Positions 58,011-64,000 of a stretch of 64,000 nucleotides of DNA are shown piece by piece. The stretch spans positions 710,703 through 774,702 of the forward strand of contig NZ_LMNW01000001.1 in NCBI RefSeq assembly GCF_001423125.1, given 5' to 3'. Both the position numbers and the translations under genes were made by a program. Every line of letters begins with the position of its first letter. Positions within the stretch are counted from its first letter, which is position 1. Source of the DNA: Duganella sp. Leaf126 (GTDB lineage: Bacteria > Pseudomonadota > Gammaproteobacteria > Burkholderiales > Burkholderiaceae_D). The notes beneath the pieces are model-generated. The model was not told the DNA's origin. It saw only the letters and a list, made by a program, of their open reading frames with translations, and searched no databases.

Positions 58011-58031
58011 TTTTTTCATGGTGTGTTTCAA
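58011..58031 (-). other. A6 slippage or frameshift site at the receptor 1 start
   Basis: AGGAG lies 5 bases before TTG (58031), which runs in frame to ATG (58019). After this ATG come six A and GCG. Read straight, the frame leaves the receptor at once (KKALWPWRW). With one extra A, or a one-base backward slip of the ribosome on AAA, it reads MKKSAVAMALGLAFSQHSAA, a normal signal peptide in the receptor frame. This is either a real indel, phase variation, programmed slippage or a sequencing error in the homopolymer. Confidence 0.65.
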
Positions 58032-58202
58032 AACTACTCCTGAAAGATTGATCTACTTTGCGTTTTTCAGTGCGACCGCACTTATAACGTCTGGGCAGCA
58101 ATTTCGCACAATATTGGTGCGCAGGAGAAGAGGCAAAGCCGTTTTTAGGATGGCGAAAGGCAAAAAAGCCCGTATTTTGTTGTATTTTTGTTGTAGCGCT
58201 GG

Positions 58203-59207
58203 TTACCGCTTCATGCGATTGAGCAGGTGGGCGCGCAGCATGCGGGCGCCGTTGGCGTCGAGCGGGGCCAGCACGTGGCGGGCTGCGGCGGGGATGTGGG
58301 CCGCTTCGCTGCCATCGCTCTCGAACACATAATGGCGGAACAGTTCCTGCCAGGCCTGGCGCTGCGCCGGCGGCAGATCGCGCATGGTCAGCAGCGCATG
58401 CAGCAGCGTGGTGGCCGGTGTGTCCATATAGGCGGGCGACTGCCGCCACCAGTAGTTCACCAGCACGTTGAAGCTGTCGAGCGCTTCGATGTGGTGCCAC
58501 CACATGCTGGGGATGAAGATGGCGTCGCCGGCAGCCAGTTCGGCCTGCTGTCCGTGGGCCCAGGCCTCGGCAAAGCGCGGATAGCGGGCCGGGTCGGGCG
58601 CGGTAAAGTCGACCAGGCTGACCGCCTGGCCGGCCGGCGTCAGGTCCAGCGGGCCGATATACAGGTTGGCCAGTTGATCGGGCGGGAACAGGGTGAAGCG
58701 GCGGCGCCCGGCCGCCACGCAGGCCAGGTTATCCGGTAAATCGTAGTGGGCCGGAATGCGGGTACGGTTGCCGACCCAGATGCTGGCCAGCGCATCGCGG
58801 CCGCCAAGGTCGATATCGTTTTCAGCACGCAAGCCCGGCAGGCAGGCGTCGATCGTGGTCGAGCCCACGTACAGCGTGGGCGGGCGCGCATCGTCGCGGT
58901 GGGCGCGCAAGGCGTCGAGCACGGCGTCGAAGCGGACCTGCTGCATGGTGAAATTAAAGCCGCTCAGGTCGTCGTTGTAAAAGATCCGCCCGTCGATCTC
59001 GGGCGCGCCGTGCATGGCCATCACGGTGGCGTCGCGATAGAAGCCGCGCAGGTAGGCGTCCGCCGCGGCCGCCGAGGTGCGCGCAGCGCGCACCAGCGGC
59101 CAGTGCGCTGCCAGGCCGCGCAGGACCACCGGTTCGGTGGCGGTCAGCACCGTGTCGGGCAGCGGCGCGCCGTTGCTGCAGTCGATGTCGGTAACCGGTT
59201 TAACCAC
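58203..59207 (-). CDS. cupin-like (JmjC/FIH-type) dioxygenase-like protein
   Basis: A 334-residue protein of the Cupin_8/JmjC group, relatives of Fe(II)/2-oxoglutarate hydroxylases. The metal triad is visible as HxD in RIPAHYDLPDNLACVAAG and the later His in FIPSMWWHHIEALDSFNV. The 2-oxoglutarate region has RRRFTLFPPDQ. GTG at 59207 overlaps the SapC stop (GTGGTTAA), so the two are coupled. Genes of this type recur with SapC and TonB receptors in carbohydrate-use clusters of Caulobacter, Xanthomonas and Shewanella, with no settled function. The 183 bases to receptor 1 hold only weak promoter-like boxes. Confidence 0.85.
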   Translation of the reverse strand: MVKPVTDIDCSNGAPLPDTVLTATEPVVLRGLAAHWPLVRAARTSAAAADAYLRGFYRDATVMAMHGAPEIDGRIFYNDDLSGFNFTMQQVRFDAVLDALRAHRDDARPPTLYVGSTTIDACLPGLRAENDIDLGGRDALASIWVGNRTRIPAHYDLPDNLACVAAGRRRFTLFPPDQLANLYIGPLDLTPAGQAVSLVDFTAPDPARYPRFAEAWAHGQQAELAAGDAIFIPSMWWHHIEALDSFNVLVNYWWRQSPAYMDTPATTLLHALLTMRDLPPAQRQAWQELFRHYVFESDGSEAAHIPAAARHVLAPLDANGARMLRAHLLNRMKR

Positions 59208-59913
59208 GGTTGTTGCGGTCGATGAGGGCGCGGAAATTCGACAGCGACGCCACCACCATGTAAATCGGCAGCAGGTAGCCGGCGCGGTGCAGGCGGTCGA
59301 GCGCGGTCGCGTCCAGCGCCGCCAGCACCTCTTCGTTGATCGTGTACAGGCCACCGAGCCGGCGTTCGCTGCCATCGGCCAGTTCGACCTCGAACGTGAA
59401 AGGCTCGAGCAGCGCATGCGCTTGCAGCGCAGCGATGAAGTCGGCCATGGCCAGCATGCCTTCGTGCAGCGTGAACAGCATCGAATTGATCTCTTCGAGG
59501 TAAGGCGCAGGACTGCCCTCTTCCAGGAACACGGCTTGGCCCTCTGCGGGGCCGCAGCGCAGGCGGGCGCTGTCCTGGTCCACGTGCACGGTCAGCTCCT
59601 GGCCCGAGACGCCGATCAGGAAGGGCTGGCGGCGCACGGCCAGCGGCACGTAATCGGCATCCCAGCCACCCTCAGCATTGGCATCGGCATCGGTCAGGAA
59701 CAGGTTTTCGCCGGCCGCCAGGCCGAACAGGGCGAGCGCCTCGAAACCGCTGTCGGTGGCACGGAACACGATCGGATAATGGGCCTGCACCTGGCGGAAC
59801 TCGGCCGCGACGATGGGCGCGGCCATCTGGTCGTCGCCGAAGGCGGCGCCGTAGCCGGTGCGCACGCGCAGGTGTTGGTGGGTAATATTGTTGAGTAAGA
59901 CTGGCTTGGCCAT
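59200..59913 (-). CDS. SapC-family protein
   Basis: A 237-residue protein of the SapC family, named after a Campylobacter S-layer-associated gene. HLRVRTGYGAAFGDDQMAAP, FRQVQAHYPIVFRATDSGFE and GLYTINEEVLAALDATALDR with the closing LPIYMVVASLSNFRALID are typical. No signal peptide or membrane helix is visible, so it is probably cytosolic. It lies 82 bases after receptor 2, across a terminator-like hairpin, and its stop overlaps the JmjC gene start. In TonB-receptor clusters it is a common partner of unknown role. Confidence 0.87.
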   Translation of the reverse strand: MAKPVLLNNITHQHLRVRTGYGAAFGDDQMAAPIVAAEFRQVQAHYPIVFRATDSGFEALALFGLAAGENLFLTDADANAEGGWDADYVPLAVRRQPFLIGVSGQELTVHVDQDSARLRCGPAEGQAVFLEEGSPAPYLEEINSMLFTLHEGMLAMADFIAALQAHALLEPFTFEVELADGSERRLGGLYTINEEVLAALDATALDRLHRAGYLLPIYMVVASLSNFRALIDRNNRG

Positions 59914-59948
59914 GGCTCGCTGAATGGAGGTTCGTTTAAACAAGAAAA

Positions 59949-59971
59949 GGGCGACGTGTGACACGCCGCCC
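59949..59971 (-). terminator. attenuator-like hairpin between receptor 2 and SapC
   Basis: GGGCG and CGTG on one arm pair with CACG and CGCCC on the other, with one mismatch and loop TGA. On the minus strand CTTTTCTTGTTT follows. It could let receptor mRNA exceed that of the downstream genes. Confidence 0.5.
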
Positions 59972-59995
59972 CCGGTTACACCACGATGTGGCCGA

Positions 59996-62989
59996 TCAGA
60001 ACTTGTAGCGCGCGCCCAGCATATACCGCGGACCGGCCTGCGTCACGTTCAGCGTGGAGCGGCTGGTGCGGCCGTGCTGACGCTGGGTCTCGTCGGTCAG
60101 GTTGATCGCCTCGAGCTGGAAGCTCAGGTTCTTGTTGTAGTTGTAACCGATGCTGACGTCGGTCTGGCCATAGCTGTCGGTGTACACCGGCGCTGCCTTG
60201 CCCGAACCATCGACGGTGGCCGCGAGGAACTCGCCGCGCCAGTTGTACGCCAGGCGCACCGACCACGTCTCGTTCTCGAAGATACCGACCACGTTGGCCG
60301 AATTGCTCAGCCCCAGGATCGCGAACTGGTCGCTGATATTGGCATTGTCGTACTTGAGCGGCGAGCGTACATAGGTGTAGTTGGCCTGGACGCCAAAGCC
60401 GGTGCGGCCGAACATGTGCTGGATGTTCGCTTCGGCGCCACTGACGCGGGCCGAGCGCTGGTTGGCATAGCTGGTGGTCAGGAAGTTGGCCAGCGGATCG
60501 GTCGGCAAGCCCGTGATATTGCCCTTGAGATTGCCGTCGGAGTTCACGCCCGTGCGCTGCACGCCCGGCTGACCGTCGTAGTTGCTCAGGATGTAGTTGC
60601 GGATGCAGTTGGTGTCCGCCACCGTGCAACCGCCGTTGGCCAGCGCCGCCTTGTAATAGGCGCCGCCGACCGGCGTGTGCAGGTCGTACAGCGATTGCGG
60701 GACCACGATGGTGCCGGCGTAGTTGTCCATCTCCTTGCGGAACAGGGCCAGCGAGAACACGCTCTGCTTGTCGTAGTACCACTCGTAGGACAGGTCGAGG
60801 TTTTTCGATTTCACCGGTTTCAGGGCCGGGTTGCCGACCGAGGCCGTGCCGTTGTAGGTGCTGGCAATGGTACCCAGGCTCAGGCCGCCCTGCAGCTGGT
60901 CGTAACGGGCGCGGCCGATGGTGGTGCCGGCGCTGGCGCGCAGCTTCATGTCGGGACGCAGATCGACGTCGAAGTTCAGGTTAGGCAGCAGGTTGGTGTA
61001 CGACGAACCCGTTTCGGACAGGGAAATGCCGCCGAAGGTGACGGGCAGCTCGTTCTGGGACACCCAGACCATGGCCGTGCCGGGTTGCACCTGCGCCACC
61101 GAGGTCACCTTGGTTTTTTCGAACCGCAGGCCGACCGAGGTGTGCATCGGCATGGCCGTGTCCCAGTCGGTATTGAACGACGTGTACACCGAGCTGGTCT
61201 TTTCCGTCAGGCGGCGATCGGTGTCGGCGCTGGCGAAGTTCGGCAGGTAGGCAGCCTGGTTGCCGACGGCGTTGGCGGTCAGCGCGCGCACGGTGGCGAA
61301 GTCGAACGTGTACAGGCTGCCGAACAGGTTGGGCGAGCTGCCGATCTTGCTGAAGTAATCGCCGAGCGGGTTGGCCTGGTACAGATTGGCCGGGTAGTCG
61401 GACGCCTTGCTGGCGCCGCTCCAGGTGTTGTTCTGGACGTTCGAGTAGGTCGAGCGGTTCGACGACTTGATGTAGCCGGCGCCGAATTTGACGGTCGAGG
61501 CATCGAGCACCTGCCAGTCGCCGCCGGCTTGCACCTGGTCGATCTTCGATTTCTCATAGCTGTTGTGGAACCACGAACCGGTGCCCTGGATCGGCTGCGC
61601 CGTCAGGTTGGCCGCCGGCATCGAGACGATCGGCAGCTTGTTGGTGAAGTCGACCATGGTGTCGCCACGGCTGAAGGTCGCGTTCGACAGGTTGTTCTCG
61701 GTCCCGAACGGGCTGTCGGCGCCCGATTCGGCGGTCGAGTGGTGGGCGTCGAACTGCAGGCGCAGGGCGTTGGTGGCCTTCCACACGGTGTTGAAGCCGA
61801 TCGACTCGTTCTTGGTCTTGGTGGCGTAGTCGCCGCCCACGATCGAGATGTCCTGCGGCGTCTTGTAGGTTTCCATGTAGGTCAGCGGCGTCTGCACGTG
61901 ACCGCCTGGCCAGCTGCTGGTGGACGTCGGCGTCTGCGCGAACCATACGCTCAGTTCGTTACGCTTGGTCTGCACCTTGTTTTCCGAATAGGTGAAGTCC
62001 AGCGTGCTGGTGATGTCCTTGACCGGACGGAATTGCAGGGCCAGCTGGCCGTTGGTGCGCTGGCGCTGGATGCCGTTGACGCCATAGCCGAAGTTTTGCG
62101 GGATCGAATAGACGTCGGTCGGGCCGGGACGGTTGGTAATCTTTTCCGAACCGGGCTGGCCCGGCTGCGGCAGCGTCGACCCTTCGGTCGTATCCGAACC
62201 GAGGTGCGGATCCTGGTAACCATTGGCCAGGCCGGCGCGGTTGAAGCCCGAGTTGCGCTCCTGGTAGCTGGCGCTCACGGCCACACCGAAGCGGCCGTCT
62301 TCGCTGGTGTTGGTATAGATGCCCGAGATTTCCGGGGTCACGCTGTCGCCCTTGAGCATGCTTGGCAGGTGCTTGTTCGAGGTGTCGTTGACGGCCTTGA
62401 TGCCAATGCTCGAATGCATGCCGGGATTGTCGAACGGACGGGCGGTCATCACATTGATGGTGGCGCCGATGCCGCCGGTCGGGTTGTCGGCGCGGCCGGA
62501 CTTGTACACCTGCAGCTGCGAAATCGCTTCCGACGCCAGGTTCGAGAAGTCGAACGAACGGCCGCCCAGGTCGCCCAGGTCGGTGGTCGGCATCTGGCGG
62601 CCGTTGAGCAGCACCAGGTTGAAGTCGGGACCGAGGCCGCGCACGGTCACTTTCTGCCCTTCGCCGTTGCTGCGGTCGATCGACACGCCACTGATGCGCT
62701 GCAGCGACTCGGCCAGGTTGGTATCGGGGAATTTACCGATGTCGTCCGCGACGATGCCATCGACGATGCCGTCGGCATTGCGCTTCATGTTCATGGTGGA
62801 TTGCATGCTGGCGCGGATGCCGGTCACGACCACTTTCGGACCGTCGACATCGCCAGGCACGGGCGCCGATTGCTGGGCATGGGCCGGTGCAAAAGTGGCG
62901 AAGCTGGCGCACGCGCCGGCCACGGCCAGGGCGATCAGACGACGTTGCCTGGGCTGGCGGCTTGAAAACGTTTTCATGTGTTGCTGCAT
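59996..62989 (-). CDS. TonB-dependent receptor 2 (Xanthomonas/Caulobacter carbohydrate type)
   Basis: A 997-residue outer-membrane receptor resembling the TIGR01782 group. A signal peptide (RRLIALAVAGACASFATFAP, then AHAQ) is followed by a TonB box KVVVTGIRASMQSTMNMKRN. The plug has GIVADDIGKFPDTNLAESLQ, VTVRGLGPDFNLVLLNGRQM and GGIGATINVMTARPFDNPG. The beta-barrel ends in YMLGARYKF. Receptors of this group are usually tied to oligosaccharide uptake. ATG at 62989 follows GGAGAC. A sigma70 promoter with a LacI-type operator precedes it, and SapC and the JmjC-like gene follow. Confidence 0.93.
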   Translation of the reverse strand: MQQHMKTFSSRQPRQRRLIALAVAGACASFATFAPAHAQQSAPVPGDVDGPKVVVTGIRASMQSTMNMKRNADGIVDGIVADDIGKFPDTNLAESLQRISGVSIDRSNGEGQKVTVRGLGPDFNLVLLNGRQMPTTDLGDLGGRSFDFSNLASEAISQLQVYKSGRADNPTGGIGATINVMTARPFDNPGMHSSIGIKAVNDTSNKHLPSMLKGDSVTPEISGIYTNTSEDGRFGVAVSASYQERNSGFNRAGLANGYQDPHLGSDTTEGSTLPQPGQPGSEKITNRPGPTDVYSIPQNFGYGVNGIQRQRTNGQLALQFRPVKDITSTLDFTYSENKVQTKRNELSVWFAQTPTSTSSWPGGHVQTPLTYMETYKTPQDISIVGGDYATKTKNESIGFNTVWKATNALRLQFDAHHSTAESGADSPFGTENNLSNATFSRGDTMVDFTNKLPIVSMPAANLTAQPIQGTGSWFHNSYEKSKIDQVQAGGDWQVLDASTVKFGAGYIKSSNRSTYSNVQNNTWSGASKASDYPANLYQANPLGDYFSKIGSSPNLFGSLYTFDFATVRALTANAVGNQAAYLPNFASADTDRRLTEKTSSVYTSFNTDWDTAMPMHTSVGLRFEKTKVTSVAQVQPGTAMVWVSQNELPVTFGGISLSETGSSYTNLLPNLNFDVDLRPDMKLRASAGTTIGRARYDQLQGGLSLGTIASTYNGTASVGNPALKPVKSKNLDLSYEWYYDKQSVFSLALFRKEMDNYAGTIVVPQSLYDLHTPVGGAYYKAALANGGCTVADTNCIRNYILSNYDGQPGVQRTGVNSDGNLKGNITGLPTDPLANFLTTSYANQRSARVSGAEANIQHMFGRTGFGVQANYTYVRSPLKYDNANISDQFAILGLSNSANVVGIFENETWSVRLAYNWRGEFLAATVDGSGKAAPVYTDSYGQTDVSIGYNYNKNLSFQLEAINLTDETQRQHGRTSRSTLNVTQAGPRYMLGARYKF

Positions 62990-63081
62990 TTTGTCTCCGT
63001 TATGTATCAGTACGTTTTTACGACTTTTTTTCGGGTTAAGCAGACGGGACTACAGTGGTCCCGGGGGACGCGCTTAGCGTG

Positions 63082-63125
63082 TGGATAGCGCTATCAAGGA
63101 TAGGAGGAAAATGATTTTTAGTCAA
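63082..63125 (-). promoter_or_regulatory. promoter of receptor 2 with LacI-type operator
   Basis: On the minus strand TTGACT (63125-63120), a 17-base spacer and TATCCT (63102-63097) form a good sigma70 promoter about 110 bases before the gene. Directly downstream and touching the -10 box, TTGATAGCGCTATCCA (63097-63082) contains the 12-bp palindrome GATAGCGCTATC. This has the CG-centred shape of LacI-family sugar repressor sites. No lacI-type gene lies in the window. Confidence 0.7.
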
Positions 63126-63190
63126 TTCAACTCGTTAATTGTTCGAGACAGACGCGAGAGTGAGGTAAACGCGCAACGGTTTGCGCCCAT

Positions 63191-63217
63191 AAAAAAAGCC
63201 GGACGTTACCGTCCGGC
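63191..63217 (-). terminator. intrinsic terminator after rpsJ
   Basis: GCCGGACG and CGTCCGGC form a perfect 8-bp stem with loop TTAC, followed on the minus strand by TTTTTTT. It lies about 45 bases after the rpsJ stop and would end the tuf-rpsJ transcript before the receptor locus. Confidence 0.93.
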
Positions 63218-63260
63218 CTGATCAGCTGGCGATGCGCTGCACCGCCCCGCTGGAATCCGA

Positions 63261-63578
63261 TTATTGCAGTTTGATTTCGACGTCAACACCAGCTGGCAGG
63301 TCCAGCTTCATCAGGGCGTCAACGGTCTTGTCGGTTGGATCGACGATGTCCATCAGGCGCTGGTGGGTGCGGATCTCGAACTGGTCGCGCGAGGTCTTGT
63401 TGACGTGCGGGGAACGCAGCACGTCGAAGCGCTGGATACGGGTTGGCAGTGGGACTGGGCCTTTGACCACGGCGCCGGTGCGCTTGGCGGTGTCAACGAT
63501 TTCCAGTGCGGACTGGTCGATCAGCTTGTAGTCGAAAGCTTTCAGACGGATACGGATTTTCTGGTTTGGTGCGGACAT
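63261..63578 (-). CDS. rpsJ: 30S ribosomal protein S10 (NusE)
   Basis: A 105-residue small-subunit protein that also binds NusB and NusG in antitermination. [40 protein letters not shown] and the closing [12 protein letters not shown] are diagnostic. It normally opens the S10 operon directly before rplC. Here a terminator follows and rplC lies about 9.3 kb away. It follows tuf, as in other betaproteobacteria. Confidence 0.97.
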   Translation of the reverse strand: MSAPNQKIRIRLKAFDYKLIDQSALEIVDTAKRTGAVVKGPVPLPTRIQRFDVLRSPHVNKTSRDQFEIRTHQRLMDIVDPTDKTVDALMKLDLPAGVDVEIKLQ

Positions 63579-63689
63579 GACTTTTCCTTGAAAAGAGCGA
63601 ACTGGCTACTTTGTAGCGCCAGCATTTAAAAAGAACGATGTGGTTCAGTCTTACAACCGAGCCCAGCATGGTATCACACCTTGCGGGGA

Positions 63690-63798
63690 CATCGCGAAAC
63701 CTGCTGCGCGTCCCGCTATCGCCGCTCCGTTGCTCAGCGTACCTCCGTACGCTTCCGCTACTCCCGACGATAACGAACCGCTCGCAACGGTTTTTCGA
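63690..63798. repeat. dispersed ~107-bp hairpin element, copy 2 (3' of tuf)
   Basis: The reverse complement matches copy 1 at 42251-42357. The hairpin GCGTAC-CTCC-GTACGC lies at 63737-63752, and outer arms CTATCG and CGATAA can pair. It starts about 40 bases after the tuf stop, in the 259-base gap before rpsJ, and is inverted with respect to transcription compared with copy 1. Frames through it have no protein features. Confidence 0.85.
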
Positions 63799-63837
63799 CG
63801 CCCCCTTGCCGGGCCCGGTTTATTCAGCGCTCAAAAA

Positions 63838-64000
63838 TTAAGCGATGATTTTTGCAACAACGCCGGCGCCGACGGTACGACCGCCTTCACGGATAGCGAA
63901 ACGCAGACCTTCTTCCATCGCGATCGGGTTGATCAGCTTGACGGTGATCGACACGTTGTCGCCTGGCATAACCATTTCTTTGTCGGCTGGCAGCTCGATC
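63838..64000 (-). CDS. tuf: elongation factor Tu, C-terminal end (partial)
   Basis: The last 53 codons of EF-Tu are in the window. They encode domain [41 protein letters not shown] and [10 protein letters not shown] at the end. The gene continues past the window edge. It lies directly upstream of rpsJ in the str-S10 region and brings aminoacyl-tRNA to the ribosome. Confidence 0.97.

Noticed and set aside
55315..58332. 1005-codon and similar open frames opposite the TonB receptors (also 59924-62965)
   Set aside because: Antisense frames of high-GC genes. The receptors have plug, barrel and terminal Phe signatures.

Overview
The window is 64 kb of bacterial chromosome with high G+C and dense genes. 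Gene content and order (pilMNOPQ next to aroK-aroB, divergent mrcA, cyaY beside lptM-lysA, ResB/CcsB-type cytochrome c maturation, PEP-CTERM protein, TonB receptors of the RVEITGSSIKR type) fit a betaproteobacterium of the Oxalobacteraceae (Massilia/Duganella/Janthinobacterium-like). This assignment is an inference from gene content. No tRNA, rRNA, insertion sequence, prophage or CRISPR array was seen.

Layout. 1-10.5 kb (minus strand): pilMNOPQ, an Ig-repeat lipoprotein inserted behind pilQ, a fused aroK-aroB gene and a dGTPase-like HD hydrolase. 10.7-24 kb: mrcA, cyaY, lptM-lysA, msrPQ, the two cytochrome c assembly proteins with a cytochrome c4, the GTPase YihA/EngB and hemB. 23-29 kb (minus): a four-gene operon of ABC ATPase, permease fused to an M1 peptidase, a DUF5694 protein and a DUF1272 protein. 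29-37 kb: an unrecognised TonB-like membrane protein, then an envelope-stress module (response regulator, sensor kinase, adaptor, RND pump) with a divergent Spy-like gene. This layout resembles the E. coli Bae regulon, and paired tandem repeats lie between the divergent genes. 37.5-39.5 kb: dsbD.

39.7-54 kb (minus) carries the alpha, spc and S10 ribosomal gene blocks from rplC to rplQ, including infA, secY and rpoA. The S10 block is broken. rpsJ (with tuf upstream of it) lies 9.3 kb away at 63.3 kb, is followed by its own intrinsic terminator, and rplC has its own candidate promoter. The interval holds a PEP-CTERM protein, two large TonB-dependent receptors, a SapC-family protein and a JmjC/cupin-like protein. 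Receptor 2 has a sigma70-type promoter (TTGACT-N17-TATCCT) with a LacI-type palindromic operator on the -10 box, so the locus is probably a sugar-responsive uptake unit.

Main points for follow-up: the split S10 operon with its nutrient-uptake insert; a probable one-base frameshift or slippage site (A6) at the start of receptor 1; a hairpin-bearing repeat of about 107 bp found immediately 3' of both rpsK and tuf; the in-frame aroK-aroB fusion; the calcium-motif Ig lipoprotein in the pilus operon; and the tandem-repeat sites shared by the two-component system and spy.
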